A DNA stretch of 64,000 nucleotides from Methylosinus sp. LW4 (GTDB lineage Bacteria > Pseudomonadota > Alphaproteobacteria > Rhizobiales > Beijerinckiaceae). Positions within the stretch are counted from its first letter, which is position 1. Every line of letters begins with the position of its first letter. The DNA lies in the NCBI RefSeq assembly GCF_000379125.1, contig NZ_KB900626.1, positions 1,707,748 to 1,771,747 on the forward strand. The letters are read 5' to 3'. This document shows positions 10,760 to 18,904 of this stretch, one piece after another. Below the pieces are notes generated by a model that was not told where the DNA came from, searched no databases, and saw only the letters and a program-made list of their open reading frames with translations. The position numbers and the translations under genes were made by a program.

Positions 10760-11883
10760 GCCTGCGCCACGAAGACCTGATTGCGGCCGCCGGATTTCGC
10801 GGCGTAGAGCGCCTTATCGGCGGCCTCCTTCAGCGCGGAGAGATCGCTCGTCTCCTGATCTGAAAGCGCGATGCCGACGCTGACGGACGACAATCCGTCG
10901 CCGAGCGCCGCGGCCGCGGAAACATAGGCCGAACGAATGCGTTCGGCGACGGCGACCGCCCGCGCGCTATCGACCCGCGTCAGCAGCAGCGCGAACTCAT
11001 CGCCGCCGATGCGCGCGAGAAAATCCTCGTTGCGAATGCTCTTGGCCGCCACCTCGCCGAAAGTGGTCAGCGCGCGGTCGCCCATCGAATGGCCGAAGCT
11101 GTCATTGATCGCCTTCAGCCGATCGAGATCGAAAATGAGCAGCGCCGAATCGCCCTGGCCGCGCGAGCTGCGGATCACCGCATCGGCGTTATGATCGAAG
11201 CTGCGCCGATTGGAGAGGCCGGTCAGAGGATCGGTCGCCGCCATGAATTTTTGCCGCGCGACCGCGCGCTCCTTGGTCACGGCCAGCAGAGCAAAGCCCA
11301 TCAGCAGCCCATAGCTCACGGATTCCAGCGCGACGGAGATGACGAAAGGCTTCGGATCGAAAGGAGCGCCGCGCGCCATCAGCATGACGACGATGACCGC
11401 CACCACGGCCCCGAAGCACGCATGCGCGGCGGCGAGCGCGATCGTCGCCTGCTGTGTGCGCGTCCTGTGCCGACGCGCTGACGAGAATTCGTCGGCGAGC
11501 AGAAAAGCATAGACGGCCGAAATGGCGCAGCGGTCGACGATGCGGACCGAATCGACGCTCAAGGAGAAGAAGAGTAGCCAGATCGCGCCGCCGGCCAGCA
11601 CGAGCCGCATGTCCACGGGACGGCCGTTGAATACCCGCGACCCGCCCCAGACGAGGCCGACGCCCCAGAGCGTGAGCGCATTGCCGAGACCGATCGCGAG
11701 CAGCGGATAGGATTCACGAAAGGACAGCAGAGCGACGCCCAGGCTGATCATGAGCTGCGCCGCGCACCACCAGCGATATTCCGCGGCCTCGGCGTCCTCG
11801 CGCCAGACCAGATAGAGAAAGGCGCCGAGAACCGCGAACACGGCAGAATTCATCAGCAGCAAAGTCGGGAGACAATCCGCCAT
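10756..11883 (-). CDS. membrane-bound diguanylate cyclase (GGDEF)
   Basis: This protein of about 375 residues would make cyclic di-GMP from two GTP. The N-terminal ~200 residues form about six or seven hydrophobic helices. The C-terminal GGDEF domain starts near ATDPLTGLSNRRSFD and contains the intact active site ARIGGDEFALL. A product-inhibition I-site is also visible (RNED, then five residues before GGDEF), so feedback control by c-di-GMP is expected. No EAL domain is present. Start is ATG 11883 or GTG 11889; neither has a strong ribosome binding site. The input signal is not evident. Confidence 0.9.
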   Translation of the reverse strand: MADCLPTLLLMNSAVFAVLGAFLYLVWREDAEAAEYRWWCAAQLMISLGVALLSFRESYPLLAIGLGNALTLWGVGLVWGGSRVFNGRPVDMRLVLAGGAIWLLFFSLSVDSVRIVDRCAISAVYAFLLADEFSSARRHRTRTQQATIALAAAHACFGAVVAVIVVMLMARGAPFDPKPFVISVALESVSYGLLMGFALLAVTKERAVARQKFMAATDPLTGLSNRRSFDHNADAVIRSSRGQGDSALLIFDLDRLKAINDSFGHSMGDRALTTFGEVAAKSIRNEDFLARIGGDEFALLLTRVDSARAVAVAERIRSAYVSAAAALGDGLSSVSVGIALSDQETSDLSALKEAADKALYAAKSGGRNQVFVAQA

Positions 11884-11992
11884 AGTCACACGATCCGCAT
11901 GGGGCTTTCCGACCGGCTACGCCATGCGAATGGAAGACGCATATGAGCGAGGCGGCCGAAAAGCGAGCGCTGTTGAAACAGACTGCGCAAAA

Positions 11993-12067
11993 TGGAGCGG
12001 GCGATGGGAATCGAACCCACGACATACAGCTTGGGAAGCTGTCGTTCTACCACTGAACTACGCCCGC
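11993..12067 (-). tRNA. tRNA-Gly(CCC)
   Basis: A complete cloverleaf is readable on the minus strand: acceptor GCGGGCG/CGCCCGC, D arm, anticodon stem ACAGC/GCTGT with loop TTCCCAA (anticodon CCC), T loop TTCGATT, and an encoded CCA end. It is 75 nt with CCA. The first 36 nt are part of a 358-bp direct repeat whose second copy lies 2.9 kb away. Confidence 0.96.
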
Positions 12068-12390
12068 GTACCGCCTGAAGACAGCTATTCCTATAGGGTT
12101 TTTCCGCTCTGTGGGCAAGGTGGGACAAGTTTTCCGGCGGAGGAAAACGCAGCGCCGTCCGAGCGCGCTTTCGGCGGGAAATCCGCGAGAATCCGCGCGG
12201 TCGCCGCCGCAGCGCCGGCCTGCGCCGCGGCCGAAAGGGGCGCGCCCGGCGCGAAGCTCTCCCCCTCGATCGTGAACAGAACGCAAACAGGCGGAAGCGC
12301 GCCGAGCGCGCGCGCGAGGCCGATCGCCTCGGCGAGGCCGAAGCCATGGCTCGACCAGCCGAAATCGAGCGACAGCGGCGCGCCCTCGGC
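12033..12390. repeat. 358-bp direct repeat, copy 1 (tRNA-Gly side)
   Basis: This block matches 14950-15307 at a constant offset of 2917 bp with no indels and about five mismatches (about 98.6% identity). It contains tRNA-Gly nucleotides 1-36, the spacer and the 3' half of the hydrogenase-maturation protease gene. The match starts exactly at the last anticodon base and ends inside the protease gene. Confidence 0.93.
12091..12390 (-). pseudogene. 3' fragment of hydrogenase-maturation protease gene
   Basis: The frame encodes the last 99 residues of the protease whose intact copy is at 15008-15535, ending at the same TAG. It contains the SSHGFGLAEAIGLARALG stretch. The fragment lacks the N-terminal GNPDRGDDG active-site region, and sequence upstream of 12390 is unrelated. 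It is a relic of the duplication that accompanied the insertion. Confidence 0.88.
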
Positions 12391-12401
12391 CGTGAGCCGG
12401 T

Positions 12402-12602
12402 TTGGCGCCGAATGATCGTGATGGAACCGCAGTCCGCGCCGGCTCCATCGTCATCGAACTGCGGCGCCGGCTCGAAGAATTATGCGCACGGCGTCGCCGC
12501 GCCACCGATCAGGGCGCTCCTACGGCCGAAATAGACCAGATCGGCCGCGAGATCGCGGAATTGAATGCAGAGATTGCCGAATGGGTTCGGCGGTTGTTTT
12601 GA
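12402..12602 (+). CDS. small hypothetical protein, probably 5'-truncated
   Basis: This 66-residue frame opens just after an in-frame TGA at 12393-12395, 3 nt past the repeat boundary at 12390. Its TTG start has no ribosome binding site, so the gene may have lost its true 5' end at the junction. The product is a charged helical peptide with a likely coiled coil (IELRRRLEEL, EIDQIGREIAELNAEI). It is followed by two other small same-strand genes. No family is recognised; a prophage remnant is possible. Confidence 0.45.
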   Translation: MAPNDRDGTAVRAGSIVIELRRRLEELCARRRRATDQGAPTAEIDQIGREIAELNAEIAEWVRRLF

Positions 12603-12631
12603 TCTACCAGAAAGAGCGAGAGGGCTCGACG

Positions 12632-12880
12632 ATGGCAATCGACGTTGCGATAGATTATTCGATCCGCATTGGCGACATCATCCAAATCGTGACGATCGCC
12701 GCCGGCGGCATGCTCGTCGTCGCACAGATGAGGTTCGATCTGCGGGCCGTCAATGAGCGGCTCGACAAGAGCGAGGCGGAGCTGGCGAAGCAGACGGATA
12801 TTCTCACGCAGCTGGCGGCCGGCGATGCGAGGATGGATGGTCTCGACCGGCGTCTCACCCTGCTCGAAAACCTCAGATAG
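12632..12880 (+). CDS. small hypothetical membrane-anchored coiled-coil protein
   Basis: The product has 82 residues. An N-terminal hydrophobic segment (IIQIVTIAAGGMLVVAQM) is followed by a helical region with heptad-like spacing (AVNERLDKSEAELAKQ). The ATG at 12632 is preceded by GAGAGGG. One membrane helix plus a short coiled coil and small same-strand neighbours resembles accessory genes near phage lysis cassettes, but no family is recognised. The gene lies inside the insert between the direct repeats. Confidence 0.55.
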   Translation: MAIDVAIDYSIRIGDIIQIVTIAAGGMLVVAQMRFDLRAVNERLDKSEAELAKQTDILTQLAAGDARMDGLDRRLTLLENLR

Positions 12881-12894
12881 GCGGCCCCGCTATC

Positions 12895-13104
12895 ATGCCA
12901 GCCCTCGCCGCGAGCTTCGCCAAAGTGGTCAGCGATCTCGATGCGCTGCTCGGGCTCGATCTTCCCGACGCTCTGCGCCGGCCGCTCGAGCGGGCCAGGA
13001 GAAGCGCTGCGGACGCGCGAAATATCGCGCTGTCCGAGGCGCGCCCGCCGCCGGCGGAGCCGGCGTCGAGTGGCGATGTGAGGGACATGGGCGAGGTTGC
13101 CTGA
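12895..13104 (+). CDS. small hypothetical protein
   Basis: This 69-residue frame starts with ATG 14 nt after the previous gene. The N-terminal half is amphipathic (FAKVVSDLDALLGLDLPDAL) and the C-terminal end is Pro/Ala-rich. It is the third of three small same-strand genes in the left part of the insert. No family is recognised and expression is unproven. Confidence 0.4.
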   Translation: MPALAASFAKVVSDLDALLGLDLPDALRRPLERARRSAADARNIALSEARPPPAEPASSGDVRDMGEVA

Positions 13105-13176
13105 TAGCTGCAATTAGGCAACCTGCTTGCCCGATAATCCCGGCGTGGCGCTTGACGCCATGTGGCTATCGATGGT

Positions 13177-13749
13177 CTAGCCGGCTAGAACCGGGTAAAT
13201 TTTCCCGTTGTAGAACGGGTGGTTCTGAACGAGCGCGTTGAATATCGACCGATCATCCCCGCTTTCCACGCCTGCGAAGGTTCGTGAAAACGCGGAAAGG
13301 GATTCTTGCTCATGGCTCACCTGCGTCCAGGGGATTTCTGTTTGGACGCCAAAAACCAGGATATTCGCAATTTCCCCATAGACGAATTCAAATATTCTGC
13401 GAGTGCGATCGACATGATAGTCGCTCGTAACAACTCCGACATTTTTTCCGCTTAGCAGATGCTCGAATTTCTTCTTCGATAAAATCGCATCACCCACAGT
13501 ATCGCGGGAATCTCGATCGATGAACAAGGCGTCATCGCCAATCTGGTGAGTCGATTTGAGATACGAAGCGATGGCGTCGGATATGCACAAATCGGTGTCA
13601 CCACGATAGGCCCACCCCATTAGGATGACGGGGCATTTGTGCGCAGCATGTAGCTCCGCCGCCTTGTCGGCTCGCTTGCGCGTTTCGACGCCGAGAGTTC
13701 CGTCTTGCTCCATCAAATGCGCCAGCACGACGATTGCGTCCGGGGTCAT
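13177..13749 (-). CDS. DUF218 (YdcF/SanA-like) family protein
   Basis: The 190-residue product starts TPDAIVVLAHLMEQDGTLG, followed by RADKAAELHAAHKCPVILMG, a middle acidic stretch and VGVVTSDYHVDRTRRIFEFV, the conserved end motif of DUF218 proteins. It has no signal peptide or membrane segment, so it is probably cytoplasmic. DUF218 proteins are linked to envelope polysaccharide metabolism, with chemistry largely undefined. Base composition is clearly more AT-rich than the flanking genes. It follows the formyltransferase-like gene by 15 nt, so the two are probably co-transcribed. Confidence 0.75.
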   Translation of the reverse strand: MTPDAIVVLAHLMEQDGTLGVETRKRADKAAELHAAHKCPVILMGWAYRGDTDLCISDAIASYLKSTHQIGDDALFIDRDSRDTVGDAILSKKKFEHLLSGKNVGVVTSDYHVDRTRRIFEFVYGEIANILVFGVQTEIPWTQVSHEQESLSAFSRTFAGVESGDDRSIFNALVQNHPFYNGKIYPVLAG

Positions 13750-13764
13750 GGGAAAATCCCTCGT

Positions 13765-14418
13765 CTATGCGAAAAGACAGGCCGCAACGGGCGTTGGCTT
13801 GGTTTCGCGATCGAAAGTGTCGAAAAACTGCGCCGACAATTGCATTTCGGCAGCATACTCGCACAGCGCCGAGACGGGGGTGCTCCATCCCTTGGAAAGC
13901 AGCGCGGACAGAGGATCCTTGTCTCGCGATCTATGCGACGTCCCTCCAACGGGTTGTCTCTGGCGCGCGCAGGCGCCGGATTTTATCTGACTCCAGTGGC
14001 GTTTGAACAGAACTTGAATTTCGTCCTGTAGTCTATGGTAGCTTGTGGAAAGCGTCTCGACGTCGGTATCGAATTCAATGAGCTTCTGAGCGATTATGTC
14101 TCCGGTATCGATTCCATCGTCGACGTAATGGATCGTGACGCCCTTCGGAGTGCCGTCGACGAAGCTCCAGAAATTCGGATCAGCGCCCCTGTTCCAGGGC
14201 AGATACGAAATGTGCAAATTTATGACCCGACCGGATACCGCTTCGATCATCTCTTTTCTGAGTATGTGGCGGTATCCGTAGCTGACAATGAACTTTATAT
14301 CGCTCGTCCTGATATATTCTAATGTAATCTTTTCTTCCGTCTGGATAATATCTCCTTCTTGTTGTCGTATCCAGCTGAGCAAAGGCGACGTTTCCGGGCC
14401 GAGAAATAATATCGTCAT
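13765..14418 (-). CDS. formyltransferase-family protein (sugar N-formyltransferase-like)
   Basis: The product (217 residues) keeps the formyl-transferase fold core. The catalytic Asn and His lie in INLHISYLPWNRGADP, and the Asp lies in IHYVDDGIDTGDI. These correspond to the N-H-D triad of methionyl-tRNA and sugar formyltransferases that use N10-formyl-tetrahydrofolate. It lacks the C-terminal tRNA-binding domain, so a sugar-amine substrate for a surface polysaccharide is more likely. The ATG at 14418 follows GGGGAGATGAA; an upstream ATG at 14445 has no such site. It is AT-rich relative to its flanks, consistent with horizontal transfer. Confidence 0.75.
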   Translation of the reverse strand: MTILFLGPETSPLLSWIRQQEGDIIQTEEKITLEYIRTSDIKFIVSYGYRHILRKEMIEAVSGRVINLHISYLPWNRGADPNFWSFVDGTPKGVTIHYVDDGIDTGDIIAQKLIEFDTDVETLSTSYHRLQDEIQVLFKRHWSQIKSGACARQRQPVGGTSHRSRDKDPLSALLSKGWSTPVSALCEYAAEMQLSAQFFDTFDRETKPTPVAACLFA

Positions 14419-14649
14419 TTCATCTCCCCATTGTAGCTTCTTCACAGGTCAGGCCCTGGCAATCAGGGATAGTGAGCGCTGTTTCTGCATTTCTTTGAGG
14501 GTGCGCGCAATCCGGGCTATTCACTGGTAGGAGCCGGGCTTTGCGCCATGATGCCGGTAAGATGCACTGCCACGGCCGGTACCGAGATGATTGCCCTCCT
14601 TGCTCGGTTCGCTGCGGCGGCGTCCGTCGAACGGCTGCGCGCTGCAGTC

Positions 14650-14935
14650 TCACCTCCTCCGGCAGACGCTGCTCGACCTCCTCGCGGGCGGTGCGGCCAT
14701 CTGGGGCGTCACCGGACCCGCCGTTGAATGGATAGCCCGCGGGATCATGATGATAGGCCGCCCAAAACCAGCGATCGTGATCGGGCCGCCGACGAACCTA
14801 TAGATGCGTCCATAGCTCCAGCCCGGCTCTATCGAGCCCCAATCATCGGCTCGATCTCGATCGAGCCGCGTGAACGAGGTGCGGCGCCAGCGGAGCGGGC
14901 CAGTCGGCCTTGATGCTATCAAACGTGGCCCAGCG
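14650..14935 (-). pseudogene. frameshifted small conserved hypothetical
   Basis: Two minus-strand frames join into one plausible protein. The first gives DWGSIEPGWSYGRIYRFVGG; the second, shifted near 14778-14790, continues DHDRWFWAAYHHDPAGYPFNG and then GRTAREEVEQRLPEE. This layout (GRIYR, then WFW, then a charged C-terminal helix) resembles short alphaproteobacterial hypothetical proteins often found near mobile DNA. A single frameshift breaks it. The identification is by eye only. Confidence 0.35.
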
Positions 14936-14949
14936 GTCTACTGGAACTC

Positions 14950-14984
14950 GGGAAGCTGTCGTTCTACCACTGAACTACGCCCGC
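14950..14984 (-). pseudogene. 5' half of tRNA-Gly(CCC)
   Basis: These bases equal nucleotides 1-36 of the intact tRNA-Gly at 11993-12067, from the acceptor 5' strand to the last anticodon base. The 3' half is replaced by unrelated sequence. The half-tRNA marks the right-hand junction of the inserted segment. Confidence 0.88.
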
Positions 14985-15307
14985 GTACCGCCTGAAGACA
15001 GCTATTCCTATAGGGTTTTTCCGCTCTGTGGGCAAGGTGGGACAATTTTTCCGGCGGGGGAAAACGCAGCGCCGTCCGAGCGCGCTTTCGGCCGGAAATC
15101 CGCGAGAATCCGCGCGGTCGCCGCCGCAGCGCCGGCCTGCGCCGCGGCCGAAAGGGGCGCGCCCGGCGCGAAGCTCTCCCCCTCGATCGTGAACAGAACG
15201 CAAACAGACGGAAGCGCGCCGAGCGCGCGCGCGAGGCCGATCGCCTCGGCGAGGCCGAAGCCATGGCTCGACCAGCCGAGATCGAGCGACAGCGGCGCGC
15301 CCTCGGC
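14950..15307. repeat. 358-bp direct repeat, copy 2 (protease side)
   Basis: This is the second copy of the block at 12033-12390. It contains the half tRNA-Gly, the spacer and the 3' part of the intact protease gene. The two copies bracket 2559 bp (12391-14949). Confidence 0.93.
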
Positions 15308-15535
15308 GGCGAGATCGAAACGCCTGACCGTCCCGGCCGGCGCGCCGGAGAAGGATGCGTCGACGATGATCGCCTCCCCGACCTCCTCCAGCGCCGCGAG
15401 GATGTCGCCCGCCTCGCCGCAGCATTCCACGACGTCCTGCACGGCCGATTCCCGCAACAGCGCGGCGACGCGGGCGCCGACCCCGTCATCGCCGCGATCG
15501 GGATTGCCGACGCACAGGAAGATGCGGCGCCCCAA
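15008..15535 (-). CDS. [NiFe]-hydrogenase maturation protease
   Basis: This 175-residue endopeptidase belongs to the HycI/HoxM/HyaD family, which clips the C-terminal tail of the hydrogenase large subunit after nickel insertion. The N-terminal motif LCVGNPDRGDDGVG carries the conserved metal-binding Asp, and SSHGFGLAEAI contains the second ligand His. The start is a TTG 2 nt after the large-subunit stop; no ATG is available in frame. It ends the hydrogenase operon. The last ~100 codons exist a second time at 12091-12390. Confidence 0.88.
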   Translation of the reverse strand: MGRRIFLCVGNPDRGDDGVGARVAALLRESAVQDVVECCGEAGDILAALEEVGEAIIVDASFSGAPAGTVRRFDLAAEGAPLSLDLGWSSHGFGLAEAIGLARALGALPSVCVLFTIEGESFAPGAPLSAAAQAGAAAATARILADFRPKARSDGAAFSPAGKIVPPCPQSGKTL

Positions 15536-15537
15536 GG

Positions 15538-16830
15538 TCAGCCCCGATCGATGTCGAGCCGCAGAAAATGCGTCGAGCAGGAGATGCAGGGATCGTGATT
15601 GCGGACGGTCTGCTCGCAGCGATGGCGAAGCTCCTCCTCCGGCAGATGCAGAAAGGCGCCGGTGAGGCGCTTCAAATCCTCCTCGATCATTGCTTGATTC
15701 TGCGAGGTCGGCGGGGTGATGACGGCGTCCGCGATGGTTCCGTCCGCCTCCAGCCGATAGCGGTGATAGAGCATGCCGCGCGGCGCCTCGGTGGCCGCAT
15801 GGCCGTGGCCGGCGCGCGGCTCGATCGCGATGCAGGAGACGTCCGGCTCCTCATAGCGCGCGATGATGCGCAGCGCCTCGTCCAGCGCATAGACCGTTTC
15901 GATCGCACGCACGATGATGCTGCGATAGGGATTGACGCAGACGGCCTCGAGGCCGGCCTCGCGCGCGGCCTGCTTCGCCAGCGGCGACAGCACATCCGCA
16001 TTGAGCGCATAACGCGCGAGCGGGCCGACCAGATAGGGCGCGTCGCAATGGCGCATGCGCGCATGCAGCGCGGTCGAGCGCTGGACGTGGAACTCCTCGA
16101 AATGCGCCTCGAAATCGCGCGCGGCGATGTCGAGCCCACGGCTCGACACGATGCGGCCTTCGTTGAACGGATATTCGTCCCCATGGCGCAGCGACACGAA
16201 AACGTAATCGCGCGCGCAATCGGGAAAATCCAATCCGGCGACGAAGCGCGCGACCTGCAGCGCCTGTTCCAGCGCGCGCTCCAGCCGCTCCGCCAGCGCG
16301 CGCAGATCGCGCTTGCGCGGCGCGCGATAAAAGCCGCCGACGCGCACATTGATCGGATGAATCTCGCGCCCGCCGACCAGCGTCATGATCTCATTGCCGA
16401 CCTTTTTGATCGCGAGCCCGCGCCGCACGATATCGCCATGGTCGCGCGCCATGTCGACGCCGCCGGCATAGCCGAGAAAATCCGGCATATGCAGCATATG
16501 CACATGCAGCATGTGGCTCTCGATCCATTCGCCGCAATAGAGCAGGCGCCGCAAATCGCGCAGCGGCCCCGTCACAGTGACGCCGAGCGCATCCTCCATC
16601 GCATGCACGGCGCTCATCTGATAGGCGACAGGACAAATGCCGCAAATACGCGCGGCTATGTCCGGCGCCTCGGTGAAGGCGCGCCCGCGCATCAGCGCCT
16701 CGAAAAAGCGCGGCGGCTCGAAAATCGTCAGCGCCGCGCTCTGCACGACGCCATCGCGCAGCACGATCTCGAGACCGCCCTCGCCTTCCACCCGCGCCAG
16801 CGCGCCGACGGAGATCGTTCTACTCGTCAT
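15538..16830 (-). CDS. hyhL: group 3b [NiFe]-hydrogenase large subunit (alpha)
   Basis: The catalytic subunit (430 residues) carries the NiFe(CN)2CO centre. The L1 motif RICGICP has C63 and C66, and the L2 motif [11 protein letters not shown] has C415 and C418 close to the C terminus, followed by a short tail that the protease would remove. Sequence style and gene order match the cytoplasmic NAD(P)-linked (sulf)hydrogenases of group 3b. The ATG at 16830 overlaps the small-subunit end by 11 nt. The frame is open further upstream but runs into the small-subunit gene. Confidence 0.92.
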   Translation of the reverse strand: MTSRTISVGALARVEGEGGLEIVLRDGVVQSAALTIFEPPRFFEALMRGRAFTEAPDIAARICGICPVAYQMSAVHAMEDALGVTVTGPLRDLRRLLYCGEWIESHMLHVHMLHMPDFLGYAGGVDMARDHGDIVRRGLAIKKVGNEIMTLVGGREIHPINVRVGGFYRAPRKRDLRALAERLERALEQALQVARFVAGLDFPDCARDYVFVSLRHGDEYPFNEGRIVSSRGLDIAARDFEAHFEEFHVQRSTALHARMRHCDAPYLVGPLARYALNADVLSPLAKQAAREAGLEAVCVNPYRSIIVRAIETVYALDEALRIIARYEEPDVSCIAIEPRAGHGHAATEAPRGMLYHRYRLEADGTIADAVITPPTSQNQAMIEEDLKRLTGAFLHLPEEELRHRCEQTVRNHDPCISCSTHFLRLDIDRG

Positions 16831-17602
16831 GGCGCTCGCTCTCCTCGCGGAAGGCCTCCGCCTGCGCGTTGAATGTGCGATAGACGCGCCGCAACACGTC
16901 CTCATCCATGCCGAGCGCCGAGAGACGCGCGCTCAGCGATGGCGCATTGGGCGTTTCGGCGGGACCGAAGCAGCCGTAGCAGCCGCGATCATACGAAGGA
17001 CACAGAGCGCCGCAGCCCGCATGGGTGACGGGGCCGAGACAGGGCGTCCCATGCGCGACCATGACGCAGACATTGCCCTTCAGCTTGCATTGCAGGCAGA
17101 CGCTATGCGACGGCGTCGTCGGCTTGCGGCCGGCGAGAAAGGCGGAGATCACCTCGATCAGCTGGCCCTTGTCGATCGGACAGCCACGCAGCTCGAAATC
17201 GACCTTCACATGATCACTGATCGGCGTCGATGTCGCCAGCGTATGGATATAATCCGGCCGCGCATAGACGATCGACGCATAGTCGCGCACATCGGCGAAA
17301 TTGCGCAGCGCCTGTATGCCGCCCGATGTCGCGCAAGCGCCTATGGTGACGAGCGCGCGCGAGCGGCGCCGCACATCCTGTATGCGCTCGGCGTCATGCG
17401 GCGTCGTTATCGAGCCCTCGACGAGCGAGAGATCGTAATTGCCGCGGATCGGCGCGCGCGTCGCCTCTGGAAAATAGGCGATGTCGAGCGCCTGGGCAAC
17501 GGCGAGCAGCTCGTCCTCGCAATCGAGCAGGCTGAGCTGACAGCCGTCGCAGGAAGCGAATTTCCATACGGCGAGCCGCGGCGGCGTCCGATGCCCAGTC
17601 AT
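16820..17602 (-). CDS. hyhS: group 3b [NiFe]-hydrogenase small subunit (delta)
   Basis: The electron-transfer subunit has 260 residues and no Tat signal, so the enzyme is cytoplasmic. The proximal cluster motif [16 protein letters not shown] (C18, C21) is followed by GACATSGG, a third Cys in [10 protein letters not shown], and a C-terminal Cys-rich region ([30 protein letters not shown]) for further clusters. The ATG at 17602 begins 2 nt after the gamma-subunit stop. Confidence 0.92.
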   Translation of the reverse strand: MTGHRTPPRLAVWKFASCDGCQLSLLDCEDELLAVAQALDIAYFPEATRAPIRGNYDLSLVEGSITTPHDAERIQDVRRRSRALVTIGACATSGGIQALRNFADVRDYASIVYARPDYIHTLATSTPISDHVKVDFELRGCPIDKGQLIEVISAFLAGRKPTTPSHSVCLQCKLKGNVCVMVAHGTPCLGPVTHAGCGALCPSYDRGCYGCFGPAETPNAPSLSARLSALGMDEDVLRRVYRTFNAQAEAFREESERHDE

Positions 17603-17604
17603 GC

Positions 17605-18456
17605 TCAGATTTCCTTCTTCGCGATGAGGCCGCGCAATTGCGAATAGGGAAAGACCGGCCCGTCGCGACAGATGAAGACCGGCCCGAATTGGCAATGGCC
17701 GCACCAGCCGATCGCGCATTTCATATTGCGCTCCATGGAGAGATAGACGCGCTCTTGCGCGACGCCCCGCTCGAGCAGCGCATTGGCGACGAAGCGCATC
17801 ATGATCTCCGGTCCGCAGAGCATGGCGAGCGCATTGGCGGCGCTGAATTGCGCACGCGACAGCAGCGTCGTCACCACTCCGACATTGCCGCGCCAATCGC
17901 CGCGCGCATGATCGACCGTCGCCTCCACCTCTATGTCGAGCCGCCCGCGCCAGGCTTCCAGCTCGTCGCGAAAGAGAATATCCGCGGGGCTGCGCGCGCC
18001 GAACAAAAGAAGGATGCGGCCATATTTCTCGCGCTCGGCGAAGAGGCGATAGAGCGCCGGCCGCAGCGGCGCGAGGCCGAGGCCGCCGGCGACGACGATC
18101 ACATCGCGACCCTCCGCCTCGCGCATCGGCCAACCGCGCCCGAAGGGTCCGCGCAGGCCGATCGGCTCGCCCACATGCAGCTCTGTGAGCGCGCGAGAGA
18201 CGGCGCCGACCGCGCGGATCGTATGAATGAGCCGCGCATTGTCCGCTGGATCGCCGCTGACGCTGATCGCCGCCTCGCCGACGCCGAAGGCGGTGAGCAT
18301 ATTGAATTGCCCCGGCGCGAAATCGAAAGCGCCGCCCTCTATTTCGAGGGTCACGACATCCGCGATCTCTCGCTTTCGCTTCGCGACGCGGGCGACGCGC
18401 GGGATCATGGGATCGGCGATGCTCGCCACGGAAAATGCGTCAGCCATGGGCGCCAT
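17605..18456 (-). CDS. hyhG: hydrogenase/sulfhydrogenase gamma subunit (FAD/NAD(P)-binding)
   Basis: This diaphorase subunit has 283 residues of the ferredoxin-NADP reductase type. An FAD domain ([20 protein letters not shown]) is followed by a nucleotide-binding domain ([24 protein letters not shown]). Near the C terminus four Cys lie in [19 protein letters not shown], a [2Fe-2S] site as in sulfhydrogenase gamma and anaerobic sulfite reductase B. The start at 18456 overlaps the upstream gene by 17 nt; ATG 18447 is an alternative. Confidence 0.9.
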   Translation of the reverse strand: MAPMADAFSVASIADPMIPRVARVAKRKREIADVVTLEIEGGAFDFAPGQFNMLTAFGVGEAAISVSGDPADNARLIHTIRAVGAVSRALTELHVGEPIGLRGPFGRGWPMREAEGRDVIVVAGGLGLAPLRPALYRLFAEREKYGRILLLFGARSPADILFRDELEAWRGRLDIEVEATVDHARGDWRGNVGVVTTLLSRAQFSAANALAMLCGPEIMMRFVANALLERGVAQERVYLSMERNMKCAIGWCGHCQFGPVFICRDGPVFPYSQLRGLIAKKEI

Positions 18457-18904
18457 AAATGTCGATCATCTGCATTCGCGCGGCCTGCAATCGCTCGACC
18501 AGCGGCGGCATGAAACGCTTCATCATCTCATAGCCGAGCCGCGGATCGGCCTCGCTCTTGCGGCGCAGGCAGGCGGCGTCGACGGCGATGGCGCGGACGA
18601 GATCGATCGCGCGCGCGTCATAGGTCCAGCGATAGGGCGGCACGAGCCAGGAGAGGCCGCAGAGATCGCCCTCATGCAGCGTCTGCACCGTCACGGCGCC
18701 GCGCGCCGGATCGCGCAGCTCTATGGCGACGCTTCCATTGCGCAGCAGAAAGAACCAATCGGCGCTCTCGCCTTCGTGAAAGAGATATTGCCCCGGATCG
18801 GAGCGCATATTCTTCGCGCAGCCGGAGACGAGCGCGACGAAGCCCGCATCCATGCCAGCGAAAAACCGATGCTCTTGGACGATATGCTCGATGCTCTCGA
18901 TCAT
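18440..18904 (-). CDS. cyclic-nucleotide-binding domain protein in hydrogenase operon
   Basis: The product (154 residues) is a lone Crp-type cNMP-binding beta-roll domain ([16 protein letters not shown], then [19 protein letters not shown]). It lacks the C-terminal helix-turn-helix of Crp/Fnr factors, so it should not bind DNA by that route. It sits between the beta and gamma hydrogenase genes with overlaps on both sides (ATGA at its start), implying co-expression and a possible allosteric or assembly role in the hydrogenase. That role is inference from position. Confidence 0.82.
   Translation of the reverse strand: MIESIEHIVQEHRFFAGMDAGFVALVSGCAKNMRSDPGQYLFHEGESADWFFLLRNGSVAIELRDPARGAVTVQTLHEGDLCGLSWLVPPYRWTYDARAIDLVRAIAVDAACLRRKSEADPRLGYEMMKRFMPPLVERLQAARMQMIDIYGAHG

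Noticed and set aside
14950..14984. Second tRNA-Gly gene
   Set aside because: Only nucleotides 1-36 are present; the 3' half and T arm are missing, so it is a fragment.
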